Shown: positions 1-5,866, counted from the stretch's first letter. The stretch: 5,878 nt of DNA from Burkholderiales bacterium (GCA_005788065.1 SXZD01000007.1:1-5878), one strand, 5' to 3'. Numbers and translations: made by a program. Notes: a model not told the origin generated them from the letters alone.

Positions 1-1
1 C

Positions 2-1777
2 ACCAAGTGGGGCCTGATCCATGACCCCGATTGTACCGAGGGCGATGAGTCCACCTACTGGTGGGACAAGTGTCCCGACCCGCACAGCTCCGGCGTGCTG
101 GGTTACCGCAAGTACTATGCAGATCCGACCAAGGACAAGTCCGGCAAGGTCGTCTTCGACCCGAAGACATCAGCGTACCGTCCTGACGAACTGCAGAAGA
201 ACATGCGCTTTGTCGTGGGTCACCCCTGCGTGCAGTGTCACGTTGGTTTCGACCCCACACGTCCGCCCGCTGATCCGAACAACCCGAAGTGGGAAAACCT
301 CTCCGGCACCATCGGCAATCAGCATATCGTGCAACCGCTGGCATTCTTCCAGGGTACGCCCGAGAATTCACCCATCCGTCAGGTGCTGCGCGCAGGCCGT
401 CCCGGAACCATTGACACATCACTTGTGGCCAATGACTTCCAGAACAACCCCGGCACTCAGAACAACATCATGGACTTCCACAACCGTCGCGTGTTCAAGC
501 ACGTGATGAAAGATCCCGTCACCGGCGAGATCAAGGAAGGCTTGACACAGCACGTTCTGAAAGGTGGTGAAGACTCGGTGGGCGACCATCTGGCGCTGAT
601 CCGCGTGTATGTGAACATCGGCATGTGTACCGAAGAGTGCTGGACGCCCAACTTCCCCAAGCCGGGTGCATTCTTTGGCGAGAAAGCCGCGCAGAAGCCC
701 TTCCGCATCACACAGTGTGCGCGCGATTGCGAGCCCTGGAATTATGCCGATGCCAAGATGGGCGATCTGGCTGCGTTCCTGGTTACTGGCGGTCCGACCT
801 ACCTGATGCGTTCGAAAGATGCAGATGGCAAGACCGGCAAGGACTTTGTCGATTTGAAAGTGGTGCCCGAAGGCCGCAAGGTGTTTGTGCGTGAATGCGC
901 ATCCTGCCACTCCTCCAAGGTGGCACCGGAGAACGTTCGCCGCGACAAGACCGCTCTGGAAAAATTCTATGACGGCCACGTCTTCGGCTCCGAAGACTAC
1001 TGGCAATATGAGTTTTCCGATGCGCAGCGCAACGCGCCTGACTTTGCCGAGAAGTACCTGAAGAAAGATGCCAACGGCCGCCTGCGTCCCAAGCAGTTTG
1101 CCGAGAAGGGCATCTATGGTCAGGACTGGTTGGGCAATGATGAGTCGACCCCGCACAACATCGTGGGAACCAACAGCTGCCGTGCCCTGCACGACAACCA
1201 CAACAAGGGCCACATCTGGGAAGAGTTTTCTTCAGAGACCTACAAGGAACGCGCCTCACCAGGCAGCGTGCCGCGTACACTCTCGCGCATGATTCCCTTC
1301 CTGGGCGGCATGAAAGTGGGCGAGAAGAAGATCGACGGTGGCCCCGGCTACTATCGCAATATCTCCTTGCTGTCGGTTTGGGCAACCTCACCCTTCCTCC
1401 ATAACAACGCAATTGGCGAGATGCCGGTGAAGAAAGACGGTACGCCCGACACCACGGTGGCAGCCCGCATCAAGGCATTCGAAGAGGCCTATGACGAGTT
1501 GATGATGAGTGACGATCCCAAGGCCAAGCCATCGCGAACGCCCAAGATCAGCACGACCAACATCGACATCAAGATCGGCGCTCAGGAAGACATGCAGGGT
1601 TTCCTGAAGATTCCGGTGGGCAAGGGCACTCCGATTGCCAACTTCACTTCCATGAATCCGCACATGCCGATTTTCATGAAGTGTGATGATCAGGTGGAAA
1701 ACAAGGGTCACCAGTTTGGTGTGTCCCTGTCAGCTGAAGAAAAGCGCGCCCTGCGCGAGTTCCTGAAGTTGATGTGA
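2..1777 (+). CDS. RoxA-like di-heme c-type cytochrome (5'-partial)
   Basis: The frame is open from the window edge to TGA at 1775-1777 (591 visible residues), so the start and signal peptide are missing. Two c-type heme motifs are visible: CVQCH at 227-241 (partial residues 76-80) and CASCH at 896-910 (residues 299-303). A segment at residues 449-471, GYYRN..LLSVWATSPFLHNN with His467, matches the pattern of the di-heme peroxidase/MauG superfamily (the 'YxxRxLxxIWATAPFLHNG' type). The upstream stretch GHIWEEFSSETYK (about 1207-1245) and the overall size recall RoxA/RoxB rubber oxygenases and their uncharacterised relatives; RoxA has about 680 residues. Such proteins are periplasmic or secreted and use heme to activate oxygen or peroxide. 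Two CX3C pairs (Cys209/213, Cys239/243) lie between the hemes. Membership of the di-heme superfamily is fairly secure. The RoxA-like assignment is from remembered motifs, and rubber as substrate is not implied. It is the first visible gene of the block, 69 bases before the next. Confidence 0.85.
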   Translation, partial: TKWGLIHDPDCTEGDESTYWWDKCPDPHSSGVLGYRKYYADPTKDKSGKVVFDPKTSAYRPDELQKNMRFVVGHPCVQCHVGFDPTRPPADPNNPKWENLSGTIGNQHIVQPLAFFQGTPENSPIRQVLRAGRPGTIDTSLVANDFQNNPGTQNNIMDFHNRRVFKHVMKDPVTGEIKEGLTQHVLKGGEDSVGDHLALIRVYVNIGMCTEECWTPNFPKPGAFFGEKAAQKPFRITQCARDCEPWNYADAKMGDLAAFLVTGGPTYLMRSKDADGKTGKDFVDLKVVPEGRKVFVRECASCHSSKVAPENVRRDKTALEKFYDGHVFGSEDYWQYEFSDAQRNAPDFAEKYLKKDANGRLRPKQFAEKGIYGQDWLGNDESTPHNIVGTNSCRALHDNHNKGHIWEEFSSETYKERASPGSVPRTLSRMIPFLGGMKVGEKKIDGGPGYYRNISLLSVWATSPFLHNNAIGEMPVKKDGTPDTTVAARIKAFEEAYDELMMSDDPKAKPSRTPKISTTNIDIKIGAQEDMQGFLKIPVGKGTPIANFTSMNPHMPIFMKCDDQVENKGHQFGVSLSAEEKRALREFLKLM

Positions 1778-1787
1778 TGCAAGCAAG

Positions 1788-1821
1788 GTGCGACCGCTGC
1801 AGCGTTGCGGTGGTCGCGCAC
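1788..1821 (+). other. Intercistronic stem-loop between genes 1 and 2
   Basis: GCGACC at 1790-1795 pairs perfectly with GGTCGC at 1812-1817. Two further G-C pairs inside (1796-1797 with 1807-1808) are possible across a bulge. No T-run follows, so it is not a convincing intrinsic terminator. It ends just before the ribosome site of gene 2 and could influence mRNA processing or stability, or be incidental. Confidence 0.35.
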
Positions 1822-1829
1822 AGCATAAA

Positions 1830-1836
1830 AGGTGAT
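1830..1836 (+). promoter_or_regulatory. Ribosome binding site that decides the start of gene 2
   Basis: AGGTGAT matches the core of the consensus AGGAGGTGAT and sits 10 bases before ATG at 1847. The upstream in-frame GTG at 1832 lies inside this site, so it cannot be the start served by it. This supports translation beginning MAKSPLRY. Confidence 0.6.
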
Positions 1837-1846
1837 AGGCGGTTTC

Positions 1847-3598
1847 ATGGCCAAAAGTCCGTTGCGGTATATCGGTGCACTGGCAGTTGTTGCCGGCGTG
1901 TTTGTCCTGAGCTACATCATTCCCCCTCCGGGTCCATCCGTGACCCAGTTGGCGACCGTCAAGGGTGTTACCGACCCCGACGCCCTGTCCACACAACTCA
2001 TTTCCGCCGATGACCTTCCACCCGAAGGAACCCGTTCCCTGTTCGACCACGTGGTCTCGCAGGCCAACGGCGTGCCGTGGCCGTTTGAGAAACTGGTTGA
2101 AACCATTCAGAAACTGGATACCACCGGACAGGCGCCGGTGATTGTGATGCTGCCGCAAGGTCGCTCGCTGTTGAAAGCGCAGGTCAATGAAAGTCATCCG
2201 CGCATCGTGATGGCAGCCGATTTTCAGACACCCAACGGGGGCAGCGCGTTGGGCATGAATACACGCGGACAACTGTTTCTGGGTTTTGTTGAAAACGCAG
2301 ATGAGATTGAAGTCCTGAGTTACAACGAAGCAGCAGGCCGTTTCGAATTTCAACTGGTACAGGATTATTCCGAAACCGGTGCGCGCAAATTGGTGTACGC
2401 CAAGCGTGCCGTGTGTACTACATGCCACCAGGGTGGCGCGCCCATTTTCTCGCAGCGCCCCTGGGCTGAAACCAATGCGTCAGAAAAAACCGTTGAAGCG
2501 ATTGTGAACGCGCGCAAGGCCAAAGGCCTGGATACAGAGACCTATCTTGGGTTTCCGATTCGTGTCGGTCTTGGTGTGCCCGAGCGCTTTGATGAACTGA
2601 CCGATGTCGGCAATTTTTTCGCGGCCACACAGAAGCTGTGGCTCGATGCGTGCGGTGATGGTGCTGGTGGTGCGCAGTGCCGCCGACAGATGTTGAAACT
2701 GGCCGTCAGCTACAGCGCCGACCCCGGCTCATTCACCCCCGACACACCAATGGCACAACAGTTGCAGGGCTTCCAGAAAGTCGGTCTGCGTGACAAGCAA
2801 ATTGCGGTGCCCGAATCGGATCTCTCTAACCGCGATCCGTACGCAGAAGCGAAAACCGTGCGCGAAAAAGTTCACGCATTTTTCAACCCACCGCACAAAC
2901 ATGGCGAAGGGGCGAAGAGCAATGAAGACCTCGAGGCTTTCGACCGCTTGCCCAAATTGCCCGCCGTGCTTGACCCGCTGACGCAACGTCCGGCCAAGCG
3001 TCAGTTGAAATCCACCGATGTCGATGGTGCGTACGGCGTGGCCTCCCTGCTGACCTACAGCGATGTGGATACGCTCATCAAGGCATCCGGCGGCAGTGTG
3101 CAGTCGGTGCATGCAGCGATTGACCGCGCGCCTGCCGCGCTGTTTGAAGCCAAGCCCTTTGTCCGCGTGCAGATGATGCAGGCTTTGCTGAGCCCCGCTG
3201 TGATGCCGGGTGTGAAGGCATCGCCGCGTTACGCGTTTCTGGATACCTCCGAGATGTCGCCACCGGTGTCCATCGGTTTGCCGCCGCTTGCGCTGGCGCC
3301 GGAATCACCACTGAACGACTATCAGAAATACTGTTTTTCATGCCACCGCGGCAATCCGCAAAAGCGTCTCAACTTCATGGCCGGTGCAGACGAAACCGAA
3401 GTATTGGCACACCTGAAAAAGAAAACCGAAGTGCGTGAAGCGCTGGATTGGGATCGCTATCTGGGTACCGACAAAGCATCTAAGTTGATGCCGCCCACCG
3501 ATTCGGCACAATACCGTTTGATGAGTGCGGAAGTGAAGAGAGATCCAAAGGTGCTGGAGCGGATGAAAGCAGTCGTACCCAGCCTGTTCGATTTTTGA
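1847..3598 (+). CDS. Membrane-anchored di-heme c-type cytochrome of unknown function
   Basis: A 583-residue protein starting at ATG 1847. Residues about 6-24 form a hydrophobic segment after Lys/Arg, with no clear AXA cleavage site, so an uncleaved anchor or a signal peptide is possible; either way the body is periplasmic. Heme motif CTTCH is at residues 190-194, followed by QGGAPIFSQRPWAETNAS, a post-heme signature I associate with uncharacterised proteobacterial cytochromes. A second motif, CFSCH, is at residues 496-500. KLMPP at residues 546-550 offers Met548 as the likely second axial ligand of that heme, as in class I cytochromes c. No obvious Met ligand follows the first heme, which may be bis-His or open. 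About 300 residues separate the two hemes; they include Cys269 and Cys278, a possible disulfide. I cannot name a family. Its position after a RoxA-like oxidase suggests an electron-transfer or second redox enzyme role (inference). Confidence 0.85.
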   Translation: MAKSPLRYIGALAVVAGVFVLSYIIPPPGPSVTQLATVKGVTDPDALSTQLISADDLPPEGTRSLFDHVVSQANGVPWPFEKLVETIQKLDTTGQAPVIVMLPQGRSLLKAQVNESHPRIVMAADFQTPNGGSALGMNTRGQLFLGFVENADEIEVLSYNEAAGRFEFQLVQDYSETGARKLVYAKRAVCTTCHQGGAPIFSQRPWAETNASEKTVEAIVNARKAKGLDTETYLGFPIRVGLGVPERFDELTDVGNFFAATQKLWLDACGDGAGGAQCRRQMLKLAVSYSADPGSFTPDTPMAQQLQGFQKVGLRDKQIAVPESDLSNRDPYAEAKTVREKVHAFFNPPHKHGEGAKSNEDLEAFDRLPKLPAVLDPLTQRPAKRQLKSTDVDGAYGVASLLTYSDVDTLIKASGGSVQSVHAAIDRAPAALFEAKPFVRVQMMQALLSPAVMPGVKASPRYAFLDTSEMSPPVSIGLPPLALAPESPLNDYQKYCFSCHRGNPQKRLNFMAGADETEVLAHLKKKTEVREALDWDRYLGTDKASKLMPPTDSAQYRLMSAEVKRDPKVLERMKAVVPSLFDF

Positions 3599-3645
3599 AG
3601 TATTGGCACAGACGCTTGTTGTCGGCTGATGTCCGCTTTATTGCC

Positions 3646-3650
3646 AGGAA
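3646..3650 (+). promoter_or_regulatory. Ribosome binding site of gene 3 (start ambiguous)
   Basis: AGGAA precedes two in-frame ATG codons. The AGGA core ends 4 bases before ATG 3654 and 10 bases before ATG 3660. Neither spacing is ideal, so translation may begin at either; the signal peptide is intact in both cases. Confidence 0.5.
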
Positions 3651-3653
3651 AAA

Positions 3654-4445
3654 ATGAAAATGAATATCGGAGACACACGCTCACTGGCAGCCGGCATTGT
3701 ACTGCTGCTTGCTGCATCAGCCGGTTCGTCTGTTCAGGCACAACCGCTGTATGCCGGCATGTACAAACAGAAGTACGGGTACGCACCGTCCTGCAATGCC
3801 TGCCACCGCGATGGAGGTGGCTCGCCCTTGGGTCCGTACGGCAAGGCATTCAAGGATGCCGGCGAGAGCATGGCGGCATTCGACAAGATTGCGGCAGCCG
3901 ACAGTGATGGCGATGGTGCGAAAAACGGCGAAGAAGCAGAGGCCAAAGCCAACCCCGGCGACAATCAGTCAACACCTGCCAAAAAAGGTCAGTGGCTCGA
4001 TGTGTCGAGTTTGATTCCCAAGGAAGTGCAGGCGCTGTTTCCCGGTGTGCGTGAGTACCTGCCGCGCGATGCGGTACTGACGCAGTCCGATATTGATCGT
4101 GCCAAGGGCATGGGTGTTGAATTGAACCGCAAGGATGACAACACCATTTACATTCCGTTGCAGGAACAGCGCCCCGCCGGTACTGCGCTTATTTATCCGG
4201 CTGAGTACAAGGGCAAGACTTTCTATCTGATGTTGGCTACCGATCGCCAACTGAATGTGACGCAGGTCACACCGCTGAATACGCGTCAGGTGCCCGAAGC
4301 CGCCAAGTCCAAGGCCTATGCGGGTTTCAAGGGTGTGGCATTGGATAAACTGCCCGCTGCAAATGGCAGCGATCTGGATGCAGCCATCACCGCAGCGACG
4401 CGCAAGGCGGGCGTGCTGGTGTTTGTGCGTCTTAAGGGGGCGTGA
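3654..4445 (+). CDS. Secreted mono-heme cytochrome with EF-hand loop and FMN-binding-like C-terminal domain
   Basis: A 263-residue protein. Residues 1-29 are a Sec signal peptide: Lys, a hydrophobic core LAAGIVLLLAASAG, then SVQA, with likely cleavage before Gln30. CNACH at residues 47-51 is a c-type heme site, followed by GGGSPLGPYGKAF. Residues 83-94 (DSDGDGAKNGEE) fit an EF-hand or thrombospondin-3-like calcium loop, with D83, D85, D87, N91 and E94 in coordinating positions. From about residue 118 the pattern ('ALFPGVREYLPRD..LTQSDIDRAKGMGVEL', a middle 'GKTFYLMLATDRQLNVTQV', then DLDAAITAAT at 240-249) resembles FMN-binding domains of RnfG/NqrC/NosR. The flavin-attachment motif of that family is S/T-G-A-T; here it reads TAAT with Thr249. 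The heme and signal peptide are directly visible, and the FMN-domain match is my inference from pattern. The stop at 4443-4445 leaves only 3 bases before the next ATG, indicating tight coupling with gene 4. An alternative start is ATG 3660. Confidence 0.85.
   Translation: MKMNIGDTRSLAAGIVLLLAASAGSSVQAQPLYAGMYKQKYGYAPSCNACHRDGGGSPLGPYGKAFKDAGESMAAFDKIAAADSDGDGAKNGEEAEAKANPGDNQSTPAKKGQWLDVSSLIPKEVQALFPGVREYLPRDAVLTQSDIDRAKGMGVELNRKDDNTIYIPLQEQRPAGTALIYPAEYKGKTFYLMLATDRQLNVTQVTPLNTRQVPEAAKSKAYAGFKGVALDKLPAANGSDLDAAITAATRKAGVLVFVRLKGA
4434..4440 (+). promoter_or_regulatory. Ribosome binding site that decides the start of gene 4
   Basis: AAGGGGG lies inside the last codons of gene 3 and ends 8 bases before ATG 4449, an ordinary spacing. 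This favours ATG 4449 over the adjoining TTG 4446 and over the internal ATG 4578, which has no comparable site. Confidence 0.55.
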
Positions 4446-4448
4446 TTG

Positions 4449-5573
4449 ATGAAGTCCAAAGGCGCTAACCACCGTCGCAACAGCCGTCAGGCGGTCAGTC
4501 GCCCGCGCGCCAATCATCACCGCGTCAGCCTTGATCGTGCAATCGCATCGCACTTGCGGTTTGTGCGCAGTATCCAGATGTTCGGACGCGCGTGGCCCAC
4601 TTTGTTTCTGGCTTTCATATTGCTGGGCGGCTTGTTTGGCGCGCGCCAGATTTCCTTGGCTGCTGCGGCAAGCGATATCAAGGCCGGCATCGTTGCGATT
4701 GATGGCGAGTTGGTAAAGCGACCGGTTCAATTGGCAGCTGTCGATAAACCGAAGTCGTCGTTGGCCGGTGCGCAGTTGGCACAAGCGGATGCGGCAGGTG
4801 CATCTGCGCAGGGTTCTGCGGCAGCGCCCGGTGGTTCAGCGGAGAAGCCGGGGGACAATTTCGACTTCTTCAGTGACAAGCCGGTGACTGGTGACGATGT
4901 GGTGGTGGTGCCCCCTGAGAAGTCCAAGTGGGTGACGGTGGGCGGGCCGATCGGTTTGGTGTTGTTCATGGGTTTTACGTTGTGGCTCAACTGGGTGTTG
5001 ATGCCATACTCGCCCAAGAGCGTTGATATCAATTTGCGATACTTTCCGCCTGCAGCCAAACGCGGCATGGCGTTTGCGGTATGCCTGTTTGGTGTGGCTT
5101 TCGCTTTCGGTGCGTCGGAAATCTGGTACCAAATGCAGTTCTATGGCAGCTCGGATGCATTCTTTGCGCAGATGTCACTGGGCAAACTGATTGTGATGAC
5201 GCATGCGCACCTGTTCGGTTTCACCACGGCGTTTTTTATTGTGGGCATTCCGTTTTCGATGCAGTTCAACAATCTGTACATCTATCAATGGGTGTTGCCG
5301 GTGGGCTTGTCGGCTTCATTCATAGATGTACTGTCGTGGTGGGGCATCAAGTATCTGTCGCCCAATTACGAGTACGTTTCAATGTTGTGCGGCATCCTGT
5401 TTTCGGTATCGTATTTGTGGATGTTGATTGGTTTGCTGCGCGTGTTGCTGTTTCCGGAAGTGGTGTGGAAGTCGGACAAGGATCGGATTGAACGACTTGA
5501 GCGCATCATGACGGCGCGGAAGTTGCGGCATAAGCGGCGCAATGAGAAGTACTTCGGGGACATGGGGGCGTGA
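4449..5573 (+). CDS. Six-helix inner-membrane protein with intramembrane H-x-H motif, function unknown
   Basis: A 374-residue protein starting at ATG 4449. The first 43 residues are very basic (Arg, Lys, His rich), so the N-terminus is probably cytoplasmic. Hydrophobic segments lie near residues 48-64, 164-185, 206-228, 246-270, 280-303 and 309-333. Between helices 1 and 2 is a roughly 95-residue loop with an Ala/Gly/Ser-rich stretch and an acidic end, predicted periplasmic. Basic residues flank helices 2/3 and fill the C-terminal tail (KSDKDRIERLERI..RKLRHKRR), consistent with the positive-inside rule and both ends in the cytoplasm. Helix 4 contains MTHAHLFGFT with His252 and His254, the only histidines within membrane segments; these are candidates for heme or metal binding or proton transfer. 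I cannot assign a named family. It follows three exported redox proteins, so a role as their membrane partner, for instance quinone-linked electron entry or exit, is plausible but inferred. Helix 1 could instead be a cleaved signal (LAAAA/SD near residue 70). Confidence 0.85.
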   Translation: MKSKGANHRRNSRQAVSRPRANHHRVSLDRAIASHLRFVRSIQMFGRAWPTLFLAFILLGGLFGARQISLAAAASDIKAGIVAIDGELVKRPVQLAAVDKPKSSLAGAQLAQADAAGASAQGSAAAPGGSAEKPGDNFDFFSDKPVTGDDVVVVPPEKSKWVTVGGPIGLVLFMGFTLWLNWVLMPYSPKSVDINLRYFPPAAKRGMAFAVCLFGVAFAFGASEIWYQMQFYGSSDAFFAQMSLGKLIVMTHAHLFGFTTAFFIVGIPFSMQFNNLYIYQWVLPVGLSASFIDVLSWWGIKYLSPNYEYVSMLCGILFSVSYLWMLIGLLRVLLFPEVVWKSDKDRIERLERIMTARKLRHKRRNEKYFGDMGA

Positions 5574-5582
5574 GTGAATCGG

Positions 5583-5606
5583 CTTGGGTGTCCGGATTCG
5601 CTCCGG
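5583..5606 (+). repeat. Direct repeat copy A (24 bases)
   Basis: The copy starts CTTGGGTGTCC and ends GATTCGCTCCGG. It matches 5687-5710 at 23 of 24 positions; the only difference is T versus C at position 7. The second half carries the GGATTCGCTCC self-complementary core. Confidence 0.75.
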
Positions 5607-5612
5607 ACACTT
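5586..5612 (+). terminator. Hairpin just downstream of gene 4, possible terminator
   Basis: GTGTCCGGA at 5588-5596 pairs perfectly (9 bp) with TCCGGACAC at 5602-5610 around the loop TTCGC; two G-T wobbles can extend it. It begins about 13 bases after the gene 4 stop. A T-run is absent (TTAGCG follows), so it may stabilise the mRNA 3' end or terminate weakly. It overlaps a direct-repeat copy, so it may instead belong to a repeat family. Confidence 0.45.
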
Positions 5613-5629
5613 AGCGCAAGCTGCGATAC

Positions 5630-5652
5630 GAACGGCTCCTCTTGGGCGTCCG
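5630..5652 (+). repeat. Direct repeat copy B (partial, 23 bases)
   Basis: The copy starts GAACGGCTCC and ends CTTGGGCGTCCG. It matches 5676-5698 at 21 of 23 positions. It shares CTTGGGCGTCCG with the copy at 5687-5710 but lacks the GATTCGCTCCGG half, continuing as CACTTATGG instead. Confidence 0.65.
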
Positions 5653-5675
5653 CACTTATGGCGCGCTGAGCGTAG

Positions 5676-5710
5676 GAACGGTTCGTCTTGGGCGTCCGGA
5701 TTCGCTCCGG
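5676..5710 (+). repeat. Direct repeat copy C (full, with upstream extension)
   Basis: Its left part (5676-5698, GAACGGTTCG...) matches copy B and its right part (5687-5710) matches copy A, so it links the two and looks like the complete unit. The hairpin core here is shortened to 5 bp (CCGGA/TCCGG) because the flanking bases differ from copy A. Confidence 0.7.
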
Positions 5711-5735
5711 CGGTTCTCCCGCAAAAATTGCCCCC

Positions 5736-5745
5736 TCAACGTTGA
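5736..5745. repeat. 10-base palindrome TCAACGTTGA
   Basis: A perfect 10-base palindrome just inside the left arm of the long inverted repeat. It could be a protein-binding half-site pair or incidental. Confidence 0.3.
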
Positions 5746-5751
5746 CGTGCT

Positions 5752-5778
5752 TTGAACGCCGTCTTCGCGGCGCTTCAA
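5752..5778. repeat. Stem-loop, 10 bp with one bulge
   Basis: TTGAACGCCG (5752-5761) pairs with CGGCG-C-TTCAA (5768-5778) around the loop TCTTCG; only C5773 is unpaired. It is the first internal hairpin within the long inverted repeat. Confidence 0.55.
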
Positions 5779-5805
5779 CCCTCGCAAATCAGTGATTTGC
5801 TCGGG
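5779..5805. repeat. Inverted repeat GCAAATCA-G-TGATTTGC
   Basis: A perfect 8-bp inverted repeat (5784-5791 with 5793-5800) has a single central base. CCC/GGG pairing resumes on the outside after two mismatches. With a one-base centre it is better read as a protein-binding dyad in DNA, or as a hairpin with the innermost pairs open. Confidence 0.5.
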
Positions 5806-5806
5806 A

Positions 5807-5835
5807 CGCCCGCTGCACGGTCGGGCGCAATTTTT
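5807..5835 (+). terminator. Possible intrinsic terminator
   Basis: CGCCCG (5807-5812) pairs with CGGGCG (5822-5827) around a 9-base loop, followed by CAA and five T residues (5831-5835). The 6-bp GC stem plus T-run resembles a + strand rho-independent terminator, though the T-run starts 3 bases late. Its right arm and T-run are also used by the long inverted repeat 5719-5838, so the two folds exclude each other. Confidence 0.4.
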
Positions 5836-5866
5836 CGGATGCGATCCGGCGGAGCCGATCTCCGAA
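5834..5866. repeat. Bulged stem-loop at the window end
   Basis: TTCGGA (5834-5839) pairs with TCCGAA (5861-5866). Inside, GAT and CGGC (5843-5850, one bulged C) pair with GCCGATC (5854-5860) around the loop GGA. A three-base bulge (TGC) separates the two stem parts. Confidence 0.45.

Larger units (their letters stand above)
5719..5838. repeat. Long imperfect inverted repeat enclosing internal hairpins
   Basis: The left arm 5719-5734 (CCGCAAAAATTGCCCC) pairs with the right arm 5823-5838 (GGGCGCAATTTTTCGG) through about 15 base pairs with one single-base bulge on each side. The uninterrupted core is AAAAATTG/CAATTTTT (8 bp). The 88 enclosed bases contain two further self-complementary units, so the whole could fold as a branched, cloverleaf-like structure. 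It may be a small repeat element or a structured RNA; neither can be decided here. Confidence 0.45.

Noticed and set aside
95..97. GTG as the start of gene 1
   Set aside because: The same frame stays open to the window edge and encodes plausible protein upstream (including WGLIHDPDC and STYWWDKC), so the gene is truncated by the window rather than starting here.
419..1213. 264-codon open frame on the minus strand inside gene 1
   Set aside because: It lies wholly antisense to a gene with clear heme motifs, has no recognisable domain, and is the kind of mirror frame expected in GC-rich coding DNA.
1730..2428. 232-codon minus-strand open frame across the gene 1/gene 2 junction
   Set aside because: It is antisense to both genes, without a family pattern or a supporting ribosome site; a shadow frame.
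3398..3610. Exact 14-base direct repeat GAAGTATTGGCACA at 3398-3411 and 3597-3610
   Set aside because: One copy is coding and the other spans the stop of gene 2. There is no extended similarity around them, and one such match in a window this size is not far from chance.
4446..4448. TTG as the start of gene 4
   Set aside because: The ATG directly following has better spacing to AAGGGGG and is the stronger initiator.
3969..4784. 271-codon minus-strand open frame across genes 3 and 4
   Set aside because: It is antisense to two well-supported genes, with no recognisable motif.
5719..5838. Integron attC site
   Set aside because: The size and imperfect dyad fit loosely, but the RYYYAAC/GTTRRRY core pair is not present at the ends and no integrase or cassette structure is seen.
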